Source: Symsagittifera roscoffensis (Eukaryota > Xenacoelomorpha > Acoela > Convolutidae). From it: a stretch of 60,000 nt of DNA. The number at the start of each line of letters is the position of its first letter. The stretch's first letter is position 1. The stretch is from the NCBI RefSeq assembly GCF_963678635.1, contig NC_087065.1, positions 21,769,480 through 21,829,479 on the forward strand, written 5' to 3'. Position numbers and translations under genes: made by a program. Of the stretch, positions 31,801-41,900 are shown piece after piece. A model generated the notes under the pieces. The model ran no database searches. It was given only the letters and a program-made list of their open reading frames with translations, and was not told the DNA's origin.

Positions 31801-34800
31801 GAGTTTAGTAAAATTGTCACACTGAACAAATCAATATTATCGCTTAGAATGTTTCACATCGAATGAGCATTTTATCTTCGCTTTTTTGAGGAAAGTTTAC
31901 ACCAATGCAAAACTTGGTGCTGATGGTGAAAATTGGTTTTTAAGACCCGGAAAAACTGCCAAGTCATTGATAATTTCATAGAGGGTAGCTCTGATCATTT
32001 GCTCTTGGTTTATATAGAAATTTTGTTCAATTCCTAGTGAAAATTGTCCAAAATCATCCTTGAAAACCGCCATCTTAGAACAAAAACCCTGAATTTCCGC
32101 TTTGTTATATCAGCCAGTGTAAGAGTCTGAATTTTTTCATCGACTCTTAATAACTCACCGGTATGCTGGGCGCGGAGTTCTTGTCGAACCTGGCTCCTGC
32201 GTCGAATGCATTATTGACGACTACCGGTTGCTGAAACATAGCGCATAGATTTACCCCAAACTTCACATATCAAACTGCGTTTCCATAGATCTTAAAAAAG
32301 TTTCCCCTTAAATTTACTTTTTCAAACATGAACAATTAGACTTCGGCGTGGAAGTAAGCTGGAACCTTCCTGAACTATCGGCAGTTCTTTTATTTGCAGA
32401 TTTTGACTGCGCGTAAAATTCTGCAAAATTTGCATTCAGTAAACATAGAGTTTGCAGATATACATTTTGTTTGTAATTACTAAACACTCAATGTGAAACT
32501 CACAGCGAACTAACTCGGTTTCACTGCAAAGAAGCCATATGTCAATCTTGTGATCATGACCATAATAGAAGTAAAACAAAAGAAAATTCGACTAATATGA
32601 CCTTTAATACTAGCGTTTCTTAAGGTTAAACGACAATTATTATGCATTTTAACCACGGTTTTGCCACCATCTTCTCAGCGCGTTTCTCTCTTTTATTTAT
32701 TTGACGGCCATAACTTTTCATTCAAAGTAACAAAATAAGTTTATCGCGAGCTTAGACAAAGCTACGGCCACATAACAATAGCTATCTCGTGCAACTGTTC
32801 AACATTGATCTAAAAAGCTTATATTTGGTCAATAAAAAGTAATTTCTGGTGTAACAAGTACCCCATGTTGAATAAACGCATTGAAGTTAGAAAACGAAAT
32901 TGTATTTATTTATGCATCTTTGTTATAATGGCCTAGAATTTCCTGCGCCCACTTTTTCAATTTCACCCCTTTCAACTTCAAAGACAGTTAATGGGCATTC
33001 ATACCCCGTTGGGACTGTAGTTGTAGTTTGAGTAGGCGGGGGCAGCTTGCCCCATCATAGGCTGCATACCCGGTTGCGGCTGGTAGCCTGAAACAAACAG
33101 CACGTCTATATAACAAATTTTAATAAAATGGTTCCTGTGGATAGCAGAGGATCTATGAAAGGTTTATCGGACTTGTTTAAGTAGAGTAATTTCATTTCTA
33201 TTATATCCCCACATTCCAGACTGAATTATTTTAATGAACGAAGCTCTTTTTCGATACTCAAAGCCGTATTTGTTGCGTCTAGAGCTTTCACATAGTACCA
33301 CTATTACAACCGACATAGGTCAGTGTGGTAGAACTGAAGCTAGAGGTCAAGTGAGAGCTTGTCCTCTTACACTATTATTGCCATGGCAGGGGATCGAATA
33401 CACAATCTGCCGATCTCAGAGTGAACTCCTTACAGCTATGCTATGTGCATCTACAAATACTGATTCATTTGGCACTAAATTACTAAAAATAAGAGGTCAA
33501 CCGTTCAGCATTTTCGTTCTCCATTTCGAAAACTCATAGCCAACAGACAGTAGGAAAAGATTTAATGAACTCGGGGAAGCCCAAAAAATACTTTTCGAAG
33601 AACCCAAAAAACGATTTTCGAAGAACAAATTAAACTACGTATAGCTCTTGATAGTCAACGCTTGAGCATCACAGAGTCTGAAATGATCTGACAGTTTTTA
33701 CTATAAACCGAACTTCTGAATAAATCAAATTCTCTGTCCATCGCATATCAGCTTATTAAAAAGATCTGTGCTTTAAAATCTCGTTTTAAGTATACTGCAA
33801 GGATTTTTCAATTGAATATTTCCCACGCAGTTATTGTATCAGACCGAATCTTCGATTAATCGAAGAAACTGTCATAAAGGACATATGTTCGCTTCCTTCT
33901 TTATAAAGTTGCTTTTTTGTGTTGCATATTCAATATCAATTCGACAAACTTCCCAAGAATTTATCAGAGAATCAGAGAAAACTGCGTCATTGTAATTTCC
34001 TACATGCATTTCATTCTAATTTAAACAAAAGCCAGCCCTTACCTATAAGAAATGGTATACGATACTACTTAGCAATAAAAAATTTTCCACCATCAAACTG
34101 TGTGGTAACATTTCAGAACATGTTTAATTGATTGCGTAGAAACGGAAACTCGTAATGATTCTGCAGCAATAAAAAGTCAGCTGCGTGTGATAATTAAGCA
34201 CCATTTTTGGTATTTTACAAGTTGACATGTGCTCAAAATTAAAAATATATATATACAAATGAAAAAGCAAAATTTGTGACCCGCAGCAATTTTAAAAAAG
34301 GGCAGTAAAAAGCATATTAATTAATTAGTAGCACCTAGAGTCTTAACTTTGAATACGCGAGGCAACGTTTCATATACTTTGCCCGAATGCCAATAAATGA
34401 ACATACCTAAAAACAGGATTTTAAATAAGTTTTGATCATATTGCAGGAAAATTGTCGATGAGCTCAAGAAAGCAGTTCTCAATTCACTTTTCAAATAGCA
34501 CAAAAATATCATGAAATAACAAGAAAAAAGCGTCTGTAGGCTGAAGTCTTCTATGAAGAGATTCAAAGCCTGTGTAATACAAGTTCTTTATCGGAAAAAA
34601 AAATTATGTTCCAAGTTCATAACGCACAAGTACAATTCTTGTAAATCGGAGTTCATAACGCACAAATCCACAAATTTCCGAAGACCAAAGAAACTGCCGA
34701 TATGTTACATCCTTAACTTTATTTGTTAACGTTTACTTTTATTGAGTTCTTTTTGAGTTGAGTTTGGTTAACTTCCAATAACTTCTTGTTAAGTTGACTT

Positions 34801-36286
34801 TTCGACATTGAAAACTAAACAAGCTTTGAAATTGCTTTATGTTAAAAAAGAGGTTCTTGAAATCGCACTGTAAACAACTACTTCCGGACCTTCCCGCTGT
34901 GTTCAGAAAAACCTTTAAAAATTAGCTCATTCAATCCTCAAACTTTCACGTGAAGCTTCAACTAAGAAAAATGATTTAGTTATGCAGACTGCTCAGTCTA
35001 TTTTTGAAGGATGACCAACGAAAGATTAAGATTAAAACTGGTAAGTGTTAGAAGCAGCTCAAGCCTAAAATCATAGTTAAGAAACATATAAGAGAAGTTC
35101 AACTCACGCAAAATCACGTGAAAAAACAACGAAGAAACTGAAAATCTCTCCATTCCCAGACCTCCAAATTAAGGGTCACTTGCCTTAACCAATGTGCAAA
35201 ACTAAGGCCACACGCTTGAGCAACAAATTGTAGGCAACAAAAAATGCCCTCATTAAACAAAAATTTATGGTATAAAAATCGCTACATTGAAATGTGAAAT
35301 GAACGATAAAATGCGTCACCTGTATAAAAATAAGACGCCCTCTTACTAAAACGCGAAACTTAACTGGTGTAACCGAGTACCCGCTTGTTGCGCAAGCAGT
35401 AGACATTATTCGTATTCCCTGCCAAAAACAGATTAGGTATTGGGTAAAAATTAATAATATCTACAGAACTTCAAGAAAGAATACATTCCAAAAAAAAGAA
35501 TTCCATGAAAGCTGCTACTTGAAGTCCTTTCCCCGAGATGCCATTGGAAAAAATTAACTATTTTGCCAACACTGGTTATGCAAAATATGTAAAAACTTTG
35601 ATTAGATTTTCTGAGATTTTTCCACATGTAGTCATACCGGTTCCCTTTACATTCAATTTTCGCCCATTTATCCAGAGCTAAGTCTATTTTATTTTCTTAA
35701 CCCACTGTTCCACAGTTTTGGGGTCCTTTTTTAATATTTTCTGGTTTTTTGTTAGATACTAAGAGTTTCAAGTCGTCTGCAAAAAATATACGGCAGGTGC
35801 CGGAACAATCAACAAATTTAGCATGTCCGTCTTCCCGTGAAAGTAACTGCAGGTAGTTCATAGAGATTTGTAAGTTGTTCATGAAAAAAACTAGTTCCCG
35901 ATGACCAGAGCAGCTGTTCTCTCAAGTGCAATTATCGTAACCAAAATTAAACAAACAGTGTATATGCACGATTGTTTCCACCAAAACAAAAACTCAACTA
36001 ACGAACCTGGCATTCCCATTCCCATATCGCTGCCTGGTAAAGGTTGTGGTTGGTAGTATTGTTGCTGGGGAGGTGGATATGCTCCAGGTGGTGCATATGG
36101 AGGGGGTGCACCATATTGCATAGCTTGTTGAGGAGGGTATGACGGGGCCGGTTGTGTTGGATAAGCACTTTGTTGAACAGGGTAAGCTGCTTTACCGGAT
36201 TTTTTACCTTACACAGAAAAAGCTCAGTTTACAAATCAAATAGATTCGAAGAATTGATAGGGTAAAAATCATACAGACTTACCCAT
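28744..36286 (-). CDS. DAZAP2: DAZAP2-like protein (five coding exons, complete, 162 aa)
   Basis: DAZAP2 (DAZ-associated protein 2, also called Prtb) is a small Pro/Tyr/Gln-rich adaptor that binds many regulators, including DAZ, TCF4 and ubiquitin ligases with WW domains. Coding exons on minus: 36286-36283, 36207-36007, 33087-33005, 32230-32159 and 28872-28744. All have GT-AG sites and matching phases (1, 1, 0, 0), giving 489 nt. The N-terminus MGKKSGKAAYPVQQSAYP leads into a P/Q/Y-rich region (PPPYAPPGAYPPPQQQYY). The conserved C-terminal half is clear: FDAGARFDKNSAPSIP, PPPPGCYANAAQQ, then GGSGGGYTFI and a stop, matching the family's DAGARF, PPPPGC.PNAAQ and GGSDGGYTIW signatures. Human DAZAP2 has 168 residues. 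An ATTAAA on the minus strand at 28653-28658 could be the polyadenylation signal. Introns are 75 bp, 2.9 kb, 0.8 kb and 3.3 kb. Confidence 0.95.
29400..29860 (-). repeat. Dispersed repeat family R2, copy 1 (in DAZAP2 intron 4)
   Basis: On minus, this aligns with 59670-60000: AAGCTTTTTCAACGTGTTATT, CACGCTTAAGCTATATCG, TAGCAACCCAATA-type and GCCGTATCTCGTAAA blocks occur in the same order. A second, weaker match to part of the unit lies at 29435-29500. Non-coding. Confidence 0.65.
30880..31299 (-). mobile_element. R1 family, hAT-like MITE, copy 2
   Basis: On minus it begins at 31299 with CAGGGGCGGATTTACG, a terminus typical of hAT-type MITEs, followed by G/C homopolymer tracts and TTCGACCCCCTGCCGACCCA. 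Then comes the R1 core with a GGCGCC/AAAGGCGCC palindrome and the GGTCGACCTTAAAAAAAAGG hairpin. It lacks the distal terminus, ending near 30880. Confidence 0.75.
31231..31260 (+). repeat. G14-T-G15 homopolymer tract
   Basis: A run of 14 G, one T and 15 G on +, inside R1 copy 2, with a shorter C run just downstream (31275-31284). It is G-quadruplex-prone, and its length may be unreliable in the assembly. Confidence 0.9.
32159..32230 (-). CDS. DAZAP2: DAZAP2 exon 4
   Basis: Twenty-four codons between CTATGTTTCAG and CCG|GTGAGT: QPVVVNNAFDAGARFDKNSA then PSIP. Phase 0 at both ends. Confidence 0.95.
33005..33087 (-). CDS. DAZAP2: DAZAP2 exon 3
   Basis: Acceptor TTGTTTCAG, donor GGG|GTATGA. Encodes YQPQPGMQPMMGQAAPAYSN and YNYSPNG. 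If not spliced, the frame would stop at a TGA two codons later (GTA then TGA), so a read-through isoform of 97 aa is possible. Confidence 0.92.
33270..33580 (-). mobile_element. tRNA-derived SINE-like copy (DAZAP2 intron 2)
   Basis: On minus, about 33448 to 33385 reads TAGCTGTAAGGAG (box A-like), ~30 nt, then GTATTCGATCCCC (box B-like). The neighbouring 33508-33570 matches 27603-27660. A ~23-bp stretch (CCAAAAAAYR-TTTTCGAAGAA) is tandemly doubled at 33578-33627. Confidence 0.5.
33628..35696. other. DAZAP2 intron 2 sequence without recognised features
   Basis: AT-rich intron with no gene seen. GTTCATAACGCACAA occurs twice about 38 bp apart near 34614-34668, a small local duplication. Confidence 0.4.
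35697..35882 (-). pseudogene. LINE reverse-transcriptase scrap (DAZAP2 intron 2)
   Basis: The minus frame contains MNNLQISMNYLQLL followed by CRIFFADDLKLLVSN, which is the RT INDL...FADD.KLL catalytic block of a CR1/Jockey-type LINE with the metal-binding Asp pair kept. No other RT block is in frame nearby, so this is a short decayed fragment in the same orientation as DAZAP2. Confidence 0.6.
36007..36207 (-). CDS. DAZAP2: DAZAP2 exon 2 (Pro/Tyr/Gln-rich)
   Basis: Acceptor TTCTGTGTAAG, donor CCAG|GTTCGT. Encodes KKSGKAAYPVQQSAYPTQPA onward to LPGSDMGMGMP. PPPY is a candidate WW-domain ligand. Confidence 0.92.
36283..36286 (-). CDS. DAZAP2: DAZAP2 exon 1 coding part (ATGG)
   Basis: Only ATG plus one base is coding, before donor G|GTAAGT. 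It rejoins as ATG GGT AAA. A strong acceptor-like TTATTTTTTCAG lies 19 nt upstream of the ATG (exon start 36305). Confidence 0.88.
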
Positions 36287-36680
36287 ATTGAACTTCACTT
36301 CGTTTCTGAAAAAATAACAATAAATTAAACTCTTAAGAAAACTATAATCTGAGTACAAAATTTAAAGGTAGCCCCATTAAAGACATTATTTTTCTCATAC
36401 GGTTGAAAATATAACTGTGGCCAACAAAAAGGCAGGAATAATCTCATCATTTATTTACTATTACTACTAACTTTGAGGTTGTATGATTTATTTTTCTGAT
36501 TGTAAGAACACTAAAGATAAGTGGTAAGTATAGATAAATCGGAAAAAAGAGAGCTCGATTTAGCTTAAAAAAACAGTCTAATTTTTTTTTGTCTTTTTTG
36601 ATAAATCAGAAGGTAAGAAATTATCATGGTGACGGACGTTACTACATCAATATATAAATAAATGATAAATAAATCATAAT

Positions 36681-37402
36681 GTCCTGGTTATGAAACTCCA
36701 AAAACTTGGTATCACTGGGAAGACTCTGACACTTATTCGAACCTACTCGAGTAACAGAAAACAATTTGTGGACATAGATGGATACCATTCTGGATGTTAA
36801 CAAGTGGTGCTCCACAAGGCTCCACAGGGCCGCTGCTTTTCTTAGTTTATGTTAACCATCTTCAAATTTTCTCTTTCGCCGACGACACGAAACTTTTGTC
36901 TGCTACCCCGCACAGATCAAGCAATAATATGCAAACTGACATCGATAGACTGCAAAATTGGAGCATCGCAAACTTCATAGATTTCAACGAAGAGAAGTGT
37001 GCCGTTCTGAATTTTCTATGTTCTTCGCCAACAAATTATGACCTGATGCTTGGTGAAAAGTCTATTCAAACGAAGACAACGGAAAAATACTTAGATGCTA
37101 TGGTAAACAAGACTCTAAGATGGACAAATCACGTCGAATATGTTATAGCCAAAGCAACAAAAGTATTTTTCCCAATAAAAAGAAATGTTTCACCAGCCGT
37201 TTGTATGCAAACCAAGTTGAATCTCTACAAGATTATGCTGCTTCCGATTCTTTTATACGGCAGCCATGTATGGTGGCTCTCAAAAATGGACACGAAAACA
37301 ATTGAAAGTTTTCAACACCGCCCGACACGCTGGATAGTAGGTGGGCATTTACCCTATAGAGTAAGACTGAAGATGCTCAAAATCTTACGATTGTACGATT
37401 AA
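36681..37402 (+). pseudogene. LINE family D: truncated reverse transcriptase
   Basis: The 3' half of an RT frame. 36690 onward reads KLQKLGITGKTLTLIRTYSS, then a frameshift near 36790 and SGAPQGSTGPLLFLVYVNHL, SFADDTKLLSA (FADD intact), DIDRLQNWS, LNLYKIMLLPILLYGSHVWW and the R-W-I-x-G end. About ten residues normally lying between N-x-L and FADD are missing. The copy has no endonuclease and is preceded by a TAAA-rich tract. It belongs to a CR1/Jockey-like lineage distinct from A, B and C. Confidence 0.85.
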
Positions 37403-37494
37403 AACTATTTATCCACGGGGAAAGGACCAACACAAGAGCTGTACAGCTCATCACGGCGAACCGCTGTTGTGCCCCTGTTTAAAAACTAAATGCA

Positions 37495-37620
37495 ATTTTT
37501 TTGGGCTGGGTAATGTTGCTTCACCCTCAAGTAACGAGCACGGATCATGGTGGGCCTCAAACATCCGACCTTTCGATTGAGAGGCGGAGACGTAAAGACT
37601 TCACCACCGCTCCCCTCCCT
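37495..37620 (-). mobile_element. tRNA-derived SINE
   Basis: Read on minus from 37620, the sequence resembles a tRNA: GGTGGTGAAGTCTTTACG (box A-like), CGCCTCTCAATCGAAAGG (anticodon-arm region), then GGATGTTTGAGGCCC (box B/T-arm). A short body follows and an A-rich tail ends near 37495. Orientation is minus. Confidence 0.55.
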
Positions 37621-38934
37621 TGTTTCTGAAACTAACCGACTTGTTACTTCTTTCTAAAATTTTTAACGGCTAAATGTGCATCGAACTCGAACCCCAGGTT
37701 ACCGAAGTAACTTTTCTGCCTTCCACGATCATAACAGAAACATGCCGGAGAAACTTTTGGTACCGCGCAGCACGTGTCTCCAACAACTTGCCTCGGGACA
37801 AAAGGATGCGGCTTGAGTTTTGACTGGCACCAAAATGCCTACCACGATAAGAGTGACTTCAACACTCGTAACAACCTTAGTAAACGGTGGGATAACAGTG
37901 CATGAGGCCTTGACGAGGATAATGTACAAGATGGGTGAACAAGAGCAACAGAATTGATCAGGATGACCGAGCTAGAAAGAGCTGTTCTTATCGAATTAGA
38001 GAAATTTCCAGAAATAAATCACGAGCAAGAAACTAGCCAGAACGAAAAACGCTTGAAGAAAAGAACGCATGACTACCTGGCAAAGAATTTGTCGCGAATG
38101 ACACGCGAAGCTGAACAGCAACGGTTGAGAGAAAGGAGCTAAACGAATGCTCTCTGGACACTTGGTACTTGACTGGAGGCCATGATGAAAAAGGCGCACT
38201 CTAGCCAAAATGAACAAGTTAGAAAACCACTTGATTGCTGGAAACAGATCAGGAAAAAATACAGTAGCTGCAAGCAGAGATTCTAGAGTAAATATTGGGA
38301 TGGCGGACAGGAGGGTCCACCAGAGGAAGGGTTAGCTCAACTAATAAGACTACTGTCAGTTACCTAACCCTACTGGCTGTTCGTGGCATTCCAAGAAACC
38401 CCACTAACGGTCACCGAGAAGGGTCAATTGGCTGCACGCCAGCCGCGACTAACCGACTTATGAGGAACACTTTCGCCTGTGGAAGAGGCGGCTCTCAGGA
38501 CGGAATCACTCATACCGGGGAAGGAATCAATAGAGACTTTTCGGTGGGCTATACGTTCTAAAGCCACAAATGGTTGAACACAGGCCGAGGTTGAAAATAA
38601 AGCAAGACATCGGTCCCCGAGGATGCTAATGTAACAACTCAGGACGTAGACCGCGAAAAAAATCAATAACGACAGTTATGATCCTTCCTGGGAGGCCCAG
38701 GATGGATAACTTTTGATTCCTGCATCAGACCTCAACCTGATATGAGACAGGTGATCGACGGGGACGTCGATGATTAGTTTTGTTCGGGGAGTGCGTGTAG
38801 GATTAGGGTGTAGGCCACACTGAAAAACTGATTGTGCGACAAACAATTGTAGAACTAGACTCGCGAAGAGACGTGAAGGATGACAGGGCCCTGGACCCCT
38901 TGTGGAAACACTAAATCCCTACTACTACTACTAA
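37621..38934 (+). other. Probable 3' end of a decayed LINE with (CTA)n tail
   Basis: GC content rises above the surroundings. A short basic frame (37954-38142: ...EKRLKKRTHDYLAKNLSRMT) is followed by non-coding sequence. The stretch ends GGACCCCTTGTGGAAACACT then CTACTACTACTACTAA at 38918-38934. Trinucleotide tails of this kind are common on invertebrate LINEs. No RT or endonuclease motif is visible, so the assignment is tentative. Confidence 0.35.
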
Positions 38935-41900
38935 CCAAAAAATTAAAACTTGCTAGAGAAACAAGTGATTTATAGGCAGGAACAGATGAAGGCCCTAAAA
39001 AATTAGATATAGGAAGAGTAGCTTAGACATATTTAGCTTGCGAGGGAGTACTGGAGCAGCCTAATACTACCGAATAGTGGTTTTATACAGACAAATAGGA
39101 CATGTTCAACAGCCATCACCGCGGATTTGAGTTTCGAAATAGTTTCAACAGCCGATTTTAGTATAGAATACAATAGCATAGAGTTTTTGAAGAAGCAAAG
39201 ACCAGAAGGGGGTATAGCAGCCTTGCTCAGCAGCGACATAAAATGCTAGGAAAAATTTCATGCTTTATTTAAAGAGAAAAAGCGAAAATCAACACTTCGG
39301 CCTTGAGAAATTGGTTTTATCTCTGATAATTTTGAGATATTTCACAGTGTAGAGGGGCGTACAGAAGCTCGCATTACGGTAGACAACCCAAACAGAGGAC
39401 GACGACTGCATCTAAATGAATTTACACAGCAAAACTTGTAATCCTTCCAGATATCAACATCGAAGTATTTTTGCATAAGACTAATGACTTGAGCATAGGT
39501 TGATAGAGACATATGAGGACCGCACCTGAATGTTCAGACCATAAGGACTTATATAAGAACCTTCAGATTTTAGGATTTTTATGTCATTATACGTGGGCTA
39601 TTTCGTTAGAACCAACTATTTGGGTAGTTAATGACCACGCACGTCTTTACAAATAACCTCAGTAAAAATTCCAAAGTCTGGACTGTCAACTTTTCTATCA
39701 CTTTCCTACAATTTTCAATTATATAAAACTTTTCAATAAATTTTTAAAACAGTTTTTTAACCTGACTGTTTTAAACGCTTTTTTAAAACAAATGAAAGGC
39801 GATGTTGTGAAAGTATGATGGTCGAACTGCAATCTTACTTTTAAATCTGAATGAAAATTTTAATTTCGAATCAACCCTTAAAAGAACACGATCAAGAGCG
39901 AATCATTACGCTCTATCGCGTAGACGCGCTCTGTCGCCTGCTATTAGAATGGGACTTCGTTCTGGACGACCCAGAGGTAGGGATGCTGACTGCAGACATA
40001 ACGAACTCTCAGGGCACGACAACGGTGGGGACTGCGCTACGTTTTTCTTATTGATGGCCTACTGTGGGGAACAAGGAGTACTAGACCTCTCAGGAAGGGA
40101 CTTGACTTATAATTCCGACCTGGAAAGTTCAACGAATTATCAGTTAGGACGATGCCTCTCCGCAACAGACCTCTGCCTGGTTTGAGTAGCATATATCAGA
40201 CAAAATATCAAGAAATTAGTAGCGAGTCTGCTTCCTCTAGCTCAAAACTGAGAGTAGCTGTGTCATCGAACGAAACCATGGAAGACATCACGGAAAAAAG
40301 GAAATGAACTGGACAGAGGGAAGGGACCAGGAGAGTGAGAAGGGAAGGGACAAGAACTCTAGAGGATAGAGATATGCGGAGGAGACTGTTTGATGACAAA
40401 AAAAAAGAAACAAGAAATAGGAAGAGAGCGTCTGAGGCGAGAAAACAAAAAACGATCTGAGATATATAGATCGCACAATACGTGAGAGGAACGTCCCTAA
40501 CAGGAACTCAGCTGTCGAAGTGTTAGCGCCACGAGAATTGAGGCAGTAAACGGAGATGCAAGTAACGTCAGATCTGAAACATTAATTATCGCGGATCCGG
40601 TCATACAGTAATAGACACAATTTTAGGAAAAAACTATGAAACAATTAGTCCAGACAGCGGGTCGCGTAGTAGCTAGCATGAATACGCCAGGTACAGCACC
40701 CTGCGGAACGATCGACGACAATGACAAATGGAACTCTTCAGAGCAGTAGCAAGAAAGACAGACAACAGATCACTTGCGACAATCGAACCGAGACAGGGAT
40801 CCAGCTGACAGATGAAGAGGATGCTTATGTAGAAACTCTATCCTGAAGATGCTTATGAAAATCAACTAAAATAAAAACAACTTCACCTGTGTACCGGAAT
40901 CCAATTTTCGGGTATATTTCAACAAATCAGCCGGAGCCCGGCAGTGAACATGCAACAAGCACCACTGGAAACCTCACATCTGATATTGGTGGTAGCCTAA
41001 AAAGGGTGTTGCAAAACCTGAGGAGATAATGGATAACCACAGTAATGACGTTTGCAGGCGCTACCTAGGACCAGTTAGACAGAATTGATGAATCCTGGTA
41101 GAACTGCTAGCGTGATCATCATAATTGACTCCAACAAAGTGTCTAGGACTCCAAAAACAGAAGAGGGCCGATGGGAAGAACTGTTGGTATGATTGCTGAC
41201 CGCTAATTGGCAGCATTTCCAGTGCTCGGTTAGGACCATTTGCACTGCTCCTATGAGCACAAGGACGCACATAGCTTCTTCGCGAAGGCAGAAAAAAAAG
41301 ACTATGAGAAGAAATAACATTGTGCGAAACATACCACGTCGTAATTACGAGCTAAAATCCATGGATCAATCCAGATTAAGAGTTGCTGTCATTCATTTCG
41401 CTAGCTTAGAAGCGGAAGCCTATATGTATCGCGTTTTTCAGGAAGGACGGAATTAACTGGAGGTGAATATGTTTGTTACAAGAGCACTAAGAACTGAAGC
41501 GGCAGCTAACATGAGTGCCATTTCCAAACTTGGGCCTCCTATTTGGGAAAAGCACTTGAGATCAGACTTGATGAAACAATTGGTTGAAAGTCCCGCTAGA
41601 GGAACGTACACTAGAGACGTCGACTGGTTCCAGTAAATCAAATCGAAACCCCAGGGACTCCCAGAGCTGAAACACAAGTAACTAGATCACAAAGACTTCT
41701 GGTTCGTGACTCTCTGATGAGGTCAAGATCAATTTCTTTGCCTTGACACATTTACAAACAAGACATGATGAAGTGGACCATGTACACAGCCAGCTTTGCA
41801 GTGTGTGCTGTTCGAGCTTCGGATGGTGCAAGGTTGTCAGAAAATGGTTTATATTTGATCCAAGGGTTCGGTTGGCTGATAGCGGCTGAAATGAATTTCA

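Noticed and set aside
36208-36282. Possibility that DAZAP2 starts at the internal ATG of MQYGAPPPYAPP (exon 2)
   Set aside because: The upstream ATGG plus a 75-bp intron with good GT-AG sites gives a longer in-frame protein whose length fits the family.
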